Source: Blasia pusilla
Taxonomy: Eukaryota; Marchantiophyta; Marchantiopsida; Blasiales
DNA: 64,000 nucleotides
Direction of reading: 5' to 3'
NCBI GenBank assembly: GCA_050084515.1
Contig: CM114272.1
Location: 18,972,001 to 19,036,000, forward strand
Shown here: positions 1 to 13,017 of the stretch, piece after piece
How the letters are laid out: each line of letters opens with the position of its first letter
Numbering within the stretch: position 1 is the stretch's first letter
Program-made: the position numbers and the translations under genes
The notes under the pieces: model-generated
Databases searched by the model: none
What the model saw: the letters and a program-made list of their open reading frames with translations, nothing else
Told to the model about the DNA's origin: nothing

Positions 1-1160
1 ATAGCTTGCTCCATATACAATATTGGTGGCGATGTATATAGACATATGTACACTAATTTATTGCAAGATGCATGGTGTGTGGTGAAGTGCGAGCATTGTT
101 CAATGCTCTAACTTCATAGTTGCATCCACTATCGATCATGGGTTTAGCCTACATGTGGAGTTTGGATTTTATAGGTCACTTTCCTTTTAATAGAGCATCA
201 CAATCTATATACGTTGTTGATGGTCAAGCACTTCTCAAAGTGGATAGAGTTGGTTCTACTATGTGACAAAGCAAGTGAGGAAGTAGCATATGTAGTCCTA
301 GATCAAGTGTTAAGTCAATATGGCGCTCTACTAGAGGTGATGAAAAATTAAGGTACAAAGTTTTGCAAGTATTTTCAAGGGTTGCTCGACCACCACACTA
401 CTTTGCAAAATCATCCTAAGGCGGATGGGCTACCAAAGGAAGTCATATAGGCGGTGAAGAGGGGTTTGCACAAGTATAGCTTGCATATAGGTCATATAGG
501 GGATTGGGACCTACAATTTCTATGGTTGGAGATGGGATACAAGTTTAGCAGGCATACATCCTTGGCAACCTCCTCATCTTTTCTGTGCTCCATATATTGG
601 AGTCTGACTTACCTACAATAATTAGTCGTAATGCTTATGAAGTGTTAAACGTGGATGATCATGATGTGTGGTTTGGCACATGTTCTCCACAGGTTGAGAT
701 CTTTTGGAGATCCATGTCTATGACACTCAAAAACTTGGCTATTGCACATTACCTAGACAGATTAAGGTATGTGACTATTCGAGTTAAAGGTTACCAACCA
801 AAGATTTGGAGGTTTCCTGAAGGGGGACTATGTCTACTTGCAATAGACATCACCTATGATGTTGGATGTTACATCAAGGCGCACTTTCTTGAGAGTGCAT
901 GAGGTATTCCCATTCGATGTTCTCCTATTGGAAGGACATGATGATATGGTTTGGAAGGGCTATGCAAGGGGCTATATACGTAACTATATCCAAGATCATC
1001 TTCCTAACATTGTTGGGACAGTTGACTAGAGCTTCGCAATAGTACCTATAGGCTTACGTTGTAGTTGTGTGGATGTTTGAGAGGATTGCACATGACATGT
1101 CTAACGTCACCTCTCATTAGGATTCCTCAAGAACTATGGATATGTCCTAGATGTACATAG
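1..1160 (+). pseudogene. Integrase core, C-terminal domain and PHD finger remnant
   Basis: Reading in three frames recovers integrase core motifs (HFSKWIELV near 230-255, the HPKADGL region with the catalytic Glu area near 415-430) and the integrase C-terminal domain (585-902, including WRFPEGGLCLLAIDI, equivalent to FHQGDYVYLQQ of copy 1). The last codons, about 1135-1160, read PQELWICPRCT followed by TAG. They preserve the final W-x-C-x2-C of a PHD finger that copy 1 has interrupted by stops. Several frameshifts and stops make it non-functional. The shared TAG after CT identifies the natural C terminus of the family's polyprotein. Confidence 0.75.
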
Positions 1161-1503
1161 AGTAGGTACATATACCAGGTAGGCATAGATTTAGACTTAT
1201 GTTAGTGATATGGGTGACAAGAAGGCAATTAACGATGGGGCCAAATAATCACCTGAGCATTTTGCTTTAGCATTATAGCGCTGTATGTTATGGCAGGTAG
1301 GGATTGTTAGTAATCTAGAGCTAGAAGGATCTAAACACCAACTATGGGTTTGATTTGAGATATTTTATTACATGATCCTCTATGCATATGCATGTATGTG
1401 CCATGAGTGAGTATGGTATTTTATGTTTATATATGTGTGGATGGTGATAGCGATGTGTGTTATGTAGCAACTAGAGGGTTGTCCGTGCTATGCACGAGTG
1501 ACA
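1..1503 (+). mobile_element. Decayed 3' end of a Ty3-type retroelement (integrase to 3' terminal module C)
   Basis: The DNA follows the integrase to 3' end of the better preserved copy at 29.8-31.33 kb almost base for base with many substitutions and small indels. It begins inside the integrase zinc-binding region (the YSLLQ/YWWR stretch), so the element extends left of the window. It ends with a degenerate copy of terminal module C near 1330-1503 and, unlike copy 1, is not followed by module A. It is useful as an outgroup for the family because it keeps some codons that copy 1 has lost, including the end of the PHD finger. Confidence 0.8.
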
Positions 1504-4500
1504 TGAGGCTTGGGAAAAAAAAGGGTACGGAGGAACACTCGTAGAACGAACGTAAATCTAATATCTCCACCCCCTTCATTCATTCCACCCACTTCGTTCA
1601 TTGATTATAATTAATTCCCGTGTTACCATGTGTCACCACCAAGAAAGCTCCCATAGGACAGATGTCGATAGGAGGAGGAGGGATTCTAACCCCATCCTCT
1701 ATTAATAGTATAGATGTATATGCACACCACATCTCTCACATTTTTTATAGTGGATCAACTATACAATACACTTACAAGGAACTCGCCAATCACTTACAAA
1801 AATGAAAAGTCATTGAATGATTAAATGCCTATCCCCCGAGCTCCCCTCTCCCAACCCCTCCCCCTACCTTCTCATTCATCTAGTGTTTGTTGGACTCTAA
1901 TGTCTTTTTAAGTTATTTCCACAAGAAAACTACAACAAAGCCCTATTAGTTTTTATTCTCTCTAATTGACTTTTTTCCATTTTCTACCTTGGTTGGGGGA
2001 GGGATAAGGGTGAGATGGAGAGGGATCTAGAAGGGAGGGAGTGGAGGAGGTCTTTCAACAAGCCTCCTCCGACCCTACGTTCAGGTACAAACCCAATGGA
2101 CCAGCCAACATTCTTTTAGAGGATGGAATAATACAATCATTGACGAGCTTCATCATGATATAAAAGACTCACTTGCCAAGATTGGAGATTGGAACATACT
2201 CTCGATCTTGGTACGTTAGTACATCATTTCCACCATCCTTCATAATTAAAATTTCTACGTTGTTTAAGTTTTGGGAACTAGTATTGACTTATATGGTAAA
2301 TGGTAAATAGATCAAGCCCGTGGAACCCAAATGTATGTGGCAACTTCATATTATATACTTGCATAAGGAGGGGAAGCATAGGGTTGTTTGAGTGCATACT
2401 AGCCATCCATGCAAATATCATGCTAGAATTCCATAAGGCTGCATGGGGTGGGAAAATTCCAAGAGGAGGGTGTCTTGCAAATTAGACTCATTTGAGTTCT
2501 ATGGCCACTTCATATCATACAGTTCCAAGAAGAATAACATTGAGCTTGATGTGGATCTCAAGATCGATACAGAGATTCACATGGGTTGCGCACAATAAAA
2601 GGCCCTAGAATGTAGTTGTAGGATCTTTGGGTGGATGGACCAAACTCACACAGATATGCCATCCATACATAACGGCCAATTACAAATGATTGCAACATTG
2701 CGATATACGATTGGGTGGTGCAAGTTCTTCTTGTGCATTGTCAAACACTAAGTCTACCCCAATTATATGTTTATCATGCCATACATATTGCTACATTATC
2801 TACATCGTTGTTCATATCCACACAACAAATATCATTGATCTTCCCAACACATGGGTAGATCCGTACACATATAAAAATGCACTCACATATGTAAACCTAC
2901 ACCACACAAAAAAATCAAATAAAACATCTAACCCAGCCAACTCCATTCACAAATCTACATATAATCATCAAGTCATATCTATCCTCTACTATAAGGGAAT
3001 CCAGACTCTATATATATATAGTAGCATTCAAACTCCTACCAAACCCTAAAAGGATGAGTACTCCTTAGGCTCAACATTAGAAATATGGCTAGTGAGAGCC
3101 ATCTCCCCGCCATTTATACTCTTTAGAAGAGCCAATGCAAAGCAGCCAAAATTGATAATCTACATATAGATGTCATCGAAATGATCATTTACTTGGTGAA
3201 CGTGTCACACTACCCAAAATAGAAAATAGATTAATCTTTGGAAACAACAATTCCAAAAAAAATGGGAATTGTAGCCACTTCATCTGATCACTCACAACAA
3301 AGTTATGCTTTGACAACTCGCTAACTCCCAACATTATTGCATAGTAGAACCCTAATTTTCAATCAACTTTGATGTGATAGTTGTCATGGATATATAGGTC
3401 CTTATAGAATCCATATTTAGGTTGATCTGTATACATACAAAAATACACTCACATATGTATACCAAAGACCACATAATTGCCCTCCTAACTAACGATTAAG
3501 CCTCCTAACTCTAGATAGCATCCATCACATCCACTAGACCTGTTGCACATCTTTTGTAACAGAACGGAGAGTATCTTTTTGGCACTTCCGAGGAGATTGG
3601 AGTACAAGCCTACTAGGTCAAGGATCGCATAGTGAGGAACATTTAAGTATAGGCTTTCTATTGGACCAGATTTGGGCATATTTGGATCCTTTTTTAGAAG
3701 CTTATTATTTTGGGTAAGTCCACATGTCATTTTCTTGATCCTAAACATGCAATAGCAAGTCAAGGCTCACCTTCCAAAGATATGAAGTCAAATAATGTAA
3801 AATATGGTAGGCTATCAATGATTGAAGATCGATGGTTACGATGGTTGGTACAGTAGTAGAGGCAATGTTATGGGTAACTTGATCGATACAACTTTTGTAG
3901 CACGATAGAGAGAATATGTACAACCCTTCAAGGAAAAATAGAAATCAAGCCCATTTTGCTAGCCATTTTGGGTAAGTTATCTTGGCAACCACTATAACGA
4001 CCATCCATTCATTGTCAATTTTTACACAGCCACCGTCGCTACTATAATCAAATTTCTGGCCATCACTAACATCTACTTGTAGCCATTGTCATCCAATTGT
4101 CAACTATGTCCACCTTCAACGTGGTAGCACTAAGGACATACTACTAATTCTGAGTTTTCGACCTCCATTCATCATCGCCAACGTCATTGGGATTTGGATA
4201 GTCATCTCATGATTGAATGTTGTCCACCAATTGAATGAGGTAATTGTGGAAGTCATTGGGATCAAGATTAGTAAGAGAGAGTCCTTTGCTCTTGCAATTA
4301 TTTTGGGATAGAAGATCATTTTGCAAAGTTTTACCTCAAGCAGAAACCATATATAATAATTAAATTCTTGCAACAAAAAACTACAGGGAGCAACAACATT
4401 ATGTGTAGTAAGAACAATATTATTCTCAAGCTGAGCATTTCTATAGTATAATATTTGATATGTGAATGATAAAAAAGACTCCACATATGATTAATACATA

Positions 4501-5399
4501 AACTCTAGGGCAATGGATGTATCCCAAATGTATGAATGATATGTAGTTATAGATATAGACTTACTATAATGATATTGACGAAAGAAGGTGATTAGTAATG
4601 GGACTACTGGAACACTCGACTTTTTCACTCTTAGCATCTCACACATGTATATCATGACAAGTAGATATGCGTTACTATTTGGAGTTCAAAAACCTACTTA
4701 CTCATAACTAAGGAGAAGATTGAAGACCTTTTTGGTGCATAATCATCTTTACCTTCATGTACTCCATGATTAAATGTTATATCACATTTTATGAATACGA
4801 ATGGTCACAATAATTCATGTCATATAACAATGTCTATGTGCACAAAAGTTAGAATGTCCTTAATAATTCATCCCTTTGATTCAGAGAATTCAAGCATTGA
4901 TGGCCACAAGTCAAGGATAAGTTAATCTATTAAAGACGATAGCAAAATAAGTGTGTAAATTCCTCTTTGTTTTGGGCTCACATGAAAGAGTTTGCAAACA
5001 TCATTCTTTCTCAAGAAATCTCTTTTGGAATGATAAGTTGACATAACTATGATGCATCCTACTTTAGAAGTAATCCAAACTTCTGATTACAAGAGAGGCT
5101 TTAGATAGAAACTAGAGAGGGATCTACCGAGATGTCAGGTTACATCCAAGAAAGTAGATTTTAAAACTACTTTTAGGGTAAATAAAAATTGGCATGTCTA
5201 AATTCCACAATGGACACTTACGTAGGATGATGACCATACTTTTTTAACTTGTGTACTTTGTGTGCTATCATTTACCTCAACCTTGCTATTCAAATATTAA
5301 AAAAAGAAATTATATTAGGCAACTTGCCTCAACTCATCTTCTTATAAACAATTACTTGGCTTTGTTCTTCAAACATAATTGATCTCGTCCACAGTTTTT
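1504..5399. other. AT-rich intergenic DNA, no gene supported
   Basis: Only short open frames occur (for example near 2690-3049, 3485-3763 and 4116-4484), and none shows a recognisable motif or a second copy in the window. Two similar stretches with ACACTCACATATGTA occur near 2878 and 3448. The region probably consists of old transposon debris, but nothing can be assigned. Confidence 0.5.
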
Positions 5400-8363
5400 C
5401 ACCTCTTACTAGGCTGACAAAACAAGTGAACTTTGAAGCTGGTTAGGTTAATTAGATGAAGGAATCCAAGCTTATTCATCAAACAATTTTGTACAAAAAC
5501 ATGTCTTCACCATCCCTTTCAACTGTCTCCATTTGTACTGCCGGTGAAGTTCATTCATTGGGGGATTTCTGTTTCTTCTTTCCATTCCCACCAATTCTGG
5601 CCTATTAACTGTTGAGATTCCCTCATTTATTACCGAATGGGTTCATCATCTTTTTTTCATAAATGCTATGGTGCCTTGGCTTCTCCACTTTCTTAATGAG
5701 AAGAACTCAATGATTTCCACCAGCTTCTCACTCAGAGGTTGCTTCTCACTCATGATCATCCATGTATCAGAATGCTCTGCTTCTGCTTCCTCTATGACTT
5801 AGCCAATGCTTACAAGTTTCCATTTGTGTGCAAACTTTAGTTTGAGCCAGTCGCTCAATGCCCACCCTCTCAAACCTGCCTACAGTTTTATTGGCCGAAC
5901 AAGTACTCACAAGGATGTTGAAACCAATGAGATCATCCTTGCCTCCCACTTCAATCATACAACCCTCCCAAGTTATCTGTGCAACCAACCAGCCAAGCAT
6001 GGCTGATTGGCGGATGCTTAACTAGCTACTTACCATCACTGGCTATACTAATTGAATGCACACAATTACCTCAGTTATGGAGAGAAACAGTACGGACCTT
6101 CACAGCTCGCTTGTTATGTTGACAAAGAGTGACGACACCTACAGCGAGATATTGGCAGAGACCAAAAAAACAAGAGAGAAGCAAGGAGAGAATTTTCGAG
6201 CCAATTTTTCCCTTCTCAACCCCACTCTAGTGTTAGTGAAATGTTTTCCTTCCTTGATCTGTACATGGAGTGGCAGGGATCAGTGCAGTTTCCTACAAAG
6301 ACAACAGAAAAGAAATTATCTGACTGGGAAATGTTGATGCTTGCATCCTTTACCAGTTTATGTTGAAGGTGAGTGCCTCGACCGTGGAATGGCTGATGTG
6401 GCAAATCTTCAAGTGCGAACCTTACTGGTTAGATTTCCTTCACGTTAAAGTTGTGACTGAACACATGGTTAGATTTGCTTCACGTTAAACCGAGATCATG
6501 ACTGAAATTTCTATGACAGATGCATGATGCTCAATTGCTCTCTTCCTTTTCTTCTTCACAAACAATTGTTCCTGCTGCAGCCAGGATGCCAGCGATAGAC
6601 TACAGCAGGGAAATGTTTTAGATAACCTTTTCAACTTTTCAACTTCCCTTAACTTGATAGTAGACATCTCGTCCTTTAGGTACATCCGCATCACATAGTC
6701 CATCCGCATGAAGAGATCACTGAGCCTCTGCAGAGGTGTTGCAGCCGCTCAGATGGATGAATTGGCTGTTCTCCATCACATTTGAAGTGATGGACAGGAT
6801 GTTGATGTCTTTTGTCAACATGGCACCCCTGCTGGATCAGAGGTTTGAGTTAGGTTCCATCTGGACTTCACATCTAAAGAACAGCTGGACATCTTCCTTT
6901 CATACATGAAGTAATTAACATCACATTCTAATCTGCCTGGGGCTCGAGATAGGGCCTACCGTCCACAATCTCCTCCTAGCTTTGGGATCCAAGAACATCA
7001 GGACATCCTCCCTCCATAACTTGAAGTACCATTATATTTTTGGTATGTCGGGAGCATTGGGCTGAACCATAATAATTTCCTAGTAACTCCAGATAAGTTC
7101 TATATCTGGAGCTCTCAACACCAACTGATTACTTTCTCCTGGCCGGCACTTCTAATTTTGCAATTCCTGTACACAATTTTGGCATCGCCTACAATGCCTT
7201 CTTGATTTTTGCTGCAGTCCTGATATCTAGTCTGAACAACACCGCAGTAATTGGCAATTTTAAGATTTACAGAACAATCAGGTAGTAAGGAGTAAATTGG
7301 GGGTCTTCCATTTCCAGAATGTCACCAAGAATAGTTTGCAAGCCCTCGTAATCAATCCAGACCTACTGTTTCTTGTTCACCAACCAGGAGAGGTCCTTCA
7401 TCAGTGAGCCTCGTGCTTTCGTGCAGATCCTTGAGCTCGTGCCGATCAGGTGAACCTGCATGTCTTGTCCTGGGTCTCCTACAGAAACCGCAGATGTATC
7501 TCTAATGGTTTCCCTTTGGCAACGGCTGCCCTGGGAAGGATGCTTCCTCTGTTCAGGGTCACTGTGATACCATGTTAGAATACTGAGTACATTTCTAAGA
7601 CCGAGACAAGAAAGCGTAGTAGTCATTTCCAGAATCTAGTCAAAGTCTTTTGTCTGAGCACCCTGAAGTCACTGTGATATCATGTTAGAAAACTGTATAC
7701 ATTTTCAGGAGCGCCAAGGAAAGGGGAGGAATCAATGGCGGAATCTGGGCGCTAGTCTTCTATCTGTAAAGCCTTCAATTTCTTCTAGAGAAATATGCTT
7801 TCACGTTTATGGGCTAAAGAAACAGTCACAATCGTCCACAGCTTCTTCAGCACAGCAAGCACTTCCCCTAATTGAGAGAGACAGGGTCTGCTTGACAACT
7901 TAATGATAGCACAAAGTGGCAACAGCGGGAAAGTATCTGGGGCTGTTGGCAAAGGCAACATGAAAGAGAGAAAAGCCAATGGATGAGCATGTCAGAGCCA
8001 CAATCCAAAAAGCAAACCAGTACAATGTGTCTAGAATCCTATGCTTTCTTGACTTTGACCTTCAGTAGAGAATCAGTTCCATTATCCCATAGAGACAAGA
8101 AACAAAATGAAACTACATGTGAACTTCCAATAGCAACAGGGACAAACGGCAGGAGGATTGGTCGTACTTGAATACTGGAGTGATGTTCCGTGGGCATAAG
8201 AGAACCAGAGATGGGTACAAAACATATATTTGAGGTCATGCTCTTATAGGCACTGTTGAATTGATGAAGAATTACATGTGAACCATTTATGACAATGGTG
8301 CTGCAAAATTTGACACTAGAGATCAGATAGGCCTGACACCATAAAGCTAAAACCATCCCCTGA
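5400..8363. other. Intergenic DNA downstream of the glycosyltransferase gene
   Basis: No coding region is supported. The part next to 8364 may include the 3' untranslated region of the minus-strand glycosyltransferase gene. Short frames on both strands (6056-6337, 6485-6709, 7363-7626, 8039-8356) have no recognisable motifs. Two primer-binding-site-like stretches occur at 7560-7700 and are listed separately. Confidence 0.45.
7560..7700 (-). repeat. Two tandem LTR-end/primer-binding-site-like stretches
   Basis: On the minus strand the sequence TTCTAACATGGTATCACAG occurs near 7565-7585 and a variant with TGATATCACAG near 7672-7690. TGGTATCA is the usual start of the initiator-Met tRNA primer site next to plant LTRs, and CTAACA would be a plausible LTR end. 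No gag or pol motif could be recognised on the minus side, so this is at best a trace of a copia-like element or a spurious duplication of about 105 bp. Confidence 0.25.
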
Positions 8364-10526
8364 CTATGGAAGTTTCAGGTTATAATTTAATGATCCTGAG
8401 GCGTGCGGTGGTGCCTCATAAGGGGGCTCCATCCATCCAGATCTAGCATAGCGCTTGCCTTTGTTTAGGCTGAACTTTACAGCGGGTACTCTTCTTGAAA
8501 TGGCCTTCCAGACCATGCTCACCGCATCGTGAGGAGTAGATGGATGCTGGTACTCGAAGTGGAGGGCGACTTCCTTTATCTTATTCCACATCGTAGTCCA
8601 CTCTGCCTTGTCCACACTCCGTAATAAATTTATGACGAAACCTTGTTTAAGGGCATCGGATCCCCGCACAAACAGGCAAAACTCTGAATAATCAAGCTCA
8701 TCCTCAAAAGGGAGTTCAATCTCGTCACTGATAATTACAGGTACACAGTGGCTCGCAATAGCATCAAAGAGCCTGTTGGAAGATGGGGTATCTCCGGCGA
8801 GATGGAGGCAGAACTTGGAAGACCGCATGCCCTTCATAGCACTTTTGATACCATTACTCTGCGTGTTCCCTGTTGCAAAATGCACTCCCTCTTCATCCTT
8901 CAGAAGCTCATAAAGCTTCTGCCTTATCACGCCTCCCTGCAAAACCACCAATCGCTTGAGGAAAATCGCAAAACAGTTCACAGCTGGACTCGTATCTGCA
9001 AAGCTTGCTCTCTCTCCAAACTTGTCGGTTCTGAAGACGAAAGAGCTAAATCTCACAAGTGACCATGTAAAAAGAGAACTTTCTTGTGTTCGTGCATCAA
9101 TGGACGACCTAATTGATATCTAGGGTGCACTCTACTCCAAAAACTCTGCTGTGGCTTCTTTGCGAAGGTAACCACAAGTCGACCTCACGTACTGTCTAGA
9201 GTTGACGACACGGGAGAGGAATTCAGTTCAGCAATGCAGCAATCAGCCCTACTCCCAATGGCTCAGTAATGCGGCTCGATCTTGGGACTACACAGGATAC
9301 GATCGCATAACAAATGCCAAATTCTCAAGAACAGGAGGACCTTCTCTGCTATTCAGAGCTCTCTCTAAACCTGGAAGGTTCATCAAGCACATCGGGCGTG
9401 GATGAATCGATACCTCCTTTCGGACAATCGCGCCTTGGAAGAAGAGGAGCAAGGGACGAGTGTCAAAACTGCTCGAGTCATCCTTGTAAGAGGCTATGAC
9501 ATGCTTGTAAGGTGCTACGATGTCCTTCTTGATGTTGGCCACCTCGACAGGATATCGTCCAAAGTCACACACCACGAACATGGCCGCGGCGAGCTGATTT
9601 CTCACCAGATGCATGCTGTTAGGGTGGTGGATGACAACCACGTGATTTTTGCCCCCGGATTGCTGCCACCAAATTTGTTTCTTCAAAAACATTATCAGCT
9701 GCTCCTGCAGTACCTCGTTCTTGTCGCTGCTCTCCTTGTGCTCGATTTTGGTATACCTGTTATAGCTCAGCGAAGCGAAAAACGGTACAAAAAAAACGTC
9801 CGCAATTCTTGGATCCCTCACCCGCACGGCTGTACACTCGGTGCGTCTCTCCGGCATCGTCGAAGTCAACAGATCCGCCGTGAGCCAGTACTCGGGGCTG
9901 TGCTGCTGATACAATCCTCCCGGGTACCTGGGCAGGTCCGACAGATTCCGCGGCCACACATTGTTGGGATCGGCCGACGCCTCGAAATCGAACATCATCC
10001 CGAAGTGGAATTCCGAGGGCAGGTCGTAAACGTAGACGTTGAGGATGGCAAATCGGGGATCGCAAGTGACTCCGCGCTGGGTCAGCGTGCTCATCCGCTC
10101 CGCCCACGCGGCGCGGCGCGCGTCCTCGGAGCTCACAGCGCCCGCGCGCTCCCCGAACGAGCGCGCGAGCATGAAAGACCCGGACACCGCGAAGATCGAG
10201 ACGAGGCAGATGATGGCGAGGACGTAGGGAATCCAGACATCGAAGCCTCGACCGGAGCGGATGTGGTTGAGGGATGCAAGTTTGCTGTCGTAGGAGGAGG
10301 ACGAGGGCGCGGGCAGGGAGGAGGAGGACGGAGGAGCGAGACGGAAGGCGTCGGGAGGCAACGAGGAGTGTTTGCTCGGAGAAATGTCCTTTCCCGCAGC
10401 GCCTCGCTTCACGACTTTGTCGCTCCAGTAGGAATGCTCGTCGGTGGTAATCATCTTCAAGCGTGGAGATGTGCTCGGGCTATTGGTTGTACGCCGTGAC
10501 GGAGAGAAATTCTGGAGTGTAAGCAC
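8364..10526 (-). CDS. GT47 exostosin-family glycosyltransferase, ARAD-like (two exons)
   Basis: Exon 1 is 10526-9414 and exon 2 is 8936-8364, giving 561 residues. The donor (GAG followed by GTATCG) and acceptor (TTTTGCAG) join in phase 0 to read FQGAIVRKE-GGVIRQKLYELL, the normal continuity of the exostosin fold. The protein has a basic, Ser/Pro-rich N-terminal tail, one membrane anchor at about residues 98-120 (WIPYVLAIICLVSIFAVSG), and a lumenal catalytic domain. Recognisable motifs are NVYVYDLPSEFH, DVFFVPFFASLSY, HVVVIHHPNSMH and, in exon 2, the strongly conserved AGDTPSSNRLFDAIASHC, VPVIISDEIELPFED and LDYSEFCLFVR. It is a type II Golgi protein of family GT47, closest in memory to plant arabinosyltransferase ARAD proteins that act on pectic arabinan; the donor sugar is not proven. 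A second in-frame Met about 25 codons downstream (MITTDEHSYW) is an alternative start. No internal stops are seen; it appears intact. Confidence 0.88.
8937..9413 (-). other. Intron of the GT47 gene
   Basis: This is a 477-bp GT-AG intron with a pyrimidine-rich acceptor (GGTTTTGCAG). Reading through it gives stops in all frames, whereas removal restores the conserved exostosin sequence in phase 0. Confidence 0.85.
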
Positions 10527-11760
10527 GCCTCCAGAGTCTGCAGTTGATGGTTCATGATTTTCCTCTCGTGCGCGGCCCCCGTAATTGCCTCTCGTCCTCG
10601 CTTAGCCTGCAAGAACGACTCAATTGCCCGCCTGAGCGACGAAGCTACGACAGTGCACGACTGTGAACCTACACGCGCTCATCCTGATTTTCTTTTTTCC
10701 AGCTTCATGACGAACCCCGCGTCGACCATGCTCGATCTTTCCCAGAGCATCCCGCCCGCTCACTTCCTCGCCGATGGGAACTCCTTCATGAGCTTTGCCA
10801 CATTTGTCGACACCGCGGCTCCTGCCATGGGCAGGCAGGCAGGCAAGGCGGCCCACTCTCCTGGCTGCTGCTGCTCCCTCTGCTTCAATCCCAAACTCAC
10901 TTACACAACAACAAGACGTGGAACTTCCATGTCGGATCCAACGCCTGCCCTCCCTCACTGCACCATCTCCCCTCCTTCCGAGAGAAGACACAACTGCCGT
11001 TTACTAACTGCAACCAACAGGTACATGTACAACCCTGAAACTGGAAAATTTCCGCTACAACAATAATATTATCCTCATTCGTCCCTCCTCCTCCTCCTCG
11101 CCCTCTTCCTCCCCTTCCTCTTTTTTTCCCTCTCCCTCGCCGGCCTCCGTTCCCCTCCTCCACTTCCTGACTGCTTCTCTCGCAAAGTCCCAGAGCACTT
11201 CCTCGTTCGAATTGGATCGCTCCTTCTCCTCCTCCTCCGCCTCCTGAAATCATTAGGTAGGCTTCGTGAATCACCTCTGTGTGCTCGTCGCCCGACGGAG
11301 GACGGACAGTGAACGTCGAAGGCGTCGGGTCCACATGGCACTCGTCACGCCAAATGTTTTGCCACATCACGAACAAGTTCCCTGGACTTCGGTTTGCCAG
11401 TCGGTGCTGCGGTCGTAACGACTCGAAGGACCCGTCATGTCGGGAGCCGTCCCAGTCTCCTCCAGACAGCAGGGGGGGGGGGAAACGAAAAAGAGAAAAG
11501 AGCGAGTAACCGCGGCGGCCCTCCGAACCACGACTCCACCACGTGTGCCTCGCCACGACCGGTTTATCCGGCTACAAACAATCGGTCACCACTGCGCACA
11601 GTCCTCCGACCAGCGCACGAACGAACGCACGCACGCTCGCACGGAGGGAGACCCCGGAGCGCACCACACAGCTCAGCGCTGGGATTTTGGGAACCACCAC
11701 ATTTATTTATGTATATATACATATTAATTGGAGGATGCAGTTTTTACTACTCGTCTATTT
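10527..11760 (-). promoter_or_regulatory. Likely 5' untranslated region and promoter of the GT47 gene
   Basis: The stretch upstream of the GT47 start is strikingly richer in GC and CpG than the AT-rich flanks. It contains long TCC/TCT runs (about 11084-11160 and 11220-11245 on the plus strand) typical of plant 5' leader and promoter DNA, and a TATATATA-like element near 11709-11720. Several open frames on both strands here are low-complexity Arg/Ser/Pro-rich and are not supported as genes. The transcription start cannot be fixed by eye. Confidence 0.4.
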
Positions 11761-12256
11761 GACACGTGTCATTAATCGGAGTCTTGTAGGTGAGGAGAGT
11801 GACTTCGAATTTCCAAACCTACTGGACCTAATCCTCAGTGATTCCTCACTAGCAGGTGATCATATATAGGTCTTCGCCAAGTCGCCGTTGGGGGAACTTG
11901 CAGGGTGGACCCGGGCAGTTATTCGCCTGGAAACACGGTCTGGTGGAAACTCGACAACGGAGCGTAGAGGCTGTTGTTTTCGTGGCCGACGGGGGGTAAG
12001 AATCCACGGCGTCAAGACAAGTGGCCAATGAGACCCGGGTCCGCAAGTAAATGTAAAAGAAATGCCCCACGATGTGGCAGGTTCGAACGCGGTCAGCTCG
12101 CGAAGGGCGTGGTCACTTGCATCTTCCGGTCTCCCGACCACCCACCCGGTTTGTTTCGCAAGGGACGACCTGGTCAGAGAATCTTCCTGAGAACATTCTT
12201 GATGCCACCTACCTACGCACAAACGGACCCGGATGCCCATGTGGAATCATCCATGT

Positions 12257-12320
12257 GAGTACTCAATCAACTCTATGATTGAGTACTCAATCACCCTAAA
12301 CTCTACTCAAGTTTAGGGTG
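12257..12320. repeat. Two adjacent perfect hairpins
   Basis: At 12257-12288 arms GAGTACTCAATCA and TGATTGAGTACTC flank a 6-base loop. At 12292-12320 arms CACCCTAAACT and AGTTTAGGGTG flank a 7-base loop. Both are perfect. They may mark the end of a small inverted-repeat transposon; the second arm happens to contain the plant telomere motif TTTAGGG once. Confidence 0.6.
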
Positions 12321-13017
12321 AGCAAATGTAATGAGTTAACACGGGTGTTAAATATCTCCAAAACGGGTAGCTTTTGAGCTTCCGATTTGGTATACCGGGA
12401 GATTAATAATTCTCCTCTCCGGTTACTAATCATATATACATGGGTGTGCGGTTCTGATGTACTTCTGGATCTTTTAATACAGCTCCATGTAAAATTGTTG
12501 CTTTTTTTTTTCAAAATAAAATAGAGGTGTGTCCCGTATCTAAAACCTTCATCGTGAATTTCACATAGCCTAATTTTGACACCCCCTATAGAGCCACTCG
12601 GATCCAAGTTAGGGGCAGGGTTCGGGAAGTTTTTTTTAATTAAAGTTAGGGGCAGGATATCGGGAAATGTCAAATTGCCCGGTTTTTTTTTTCTTTACCG
12701 GCGGCCACCGGAAATTTTTTCAGTTGCTGGTTTTTTTCCGAACCTTTTTTCTCCGGGCAGTTCAAATCTGACATAATTTTTTTTCCTTCGGTCTATTTTT
12801 GATACTTTTTCTTTTCCCAGCCACATTTCTGCCAACTTTATTTGGCCTAGCCACGATTCCAGTTTCATTGATTCATTTTCATTAAACTTCCATTGCTTTT
12901 TTTCTGTCACTAACTTGAAGTTTCCTTCAAGTTTCCCTGGTACCCAACTTCCCAACCCTTTTCCCTCACTTTCATTTCAGGTAACTCCTACTTCTAACTT
13001 CCTAGTTCCTACATCAT

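Noticed and set aside
5400-8300. Copia element suggested by two TGGTATCA-like sites
   Set aside because: No gag, protease, integrase or RT motif could be found on either strand next to the sites, so only a low-confidence repeat is recorded.
9402-10499. 365-codon plus-strand open frame
   Set aside because: It is antisense to exon 1 of the GT47 gene, is rich in Arg/Gly from the GC-rich complement, and has no motif. The minus-strand protein has clear family blocks and a consistent intron.
10554-11762. Several overlapping open frames on both strands upstream of the GT47 gene
   Set aside because: Low-complexity Arg/Pro/Ser/Gly translations of a TCC-rich GC region, with no conserved motif. Interpreted as 5' leader and promoter.
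12292-12320. Interstitial telomeric repeat
   Set aside because: Only a single TTTAGGG in each arm of a short hairpin, no tandem run.
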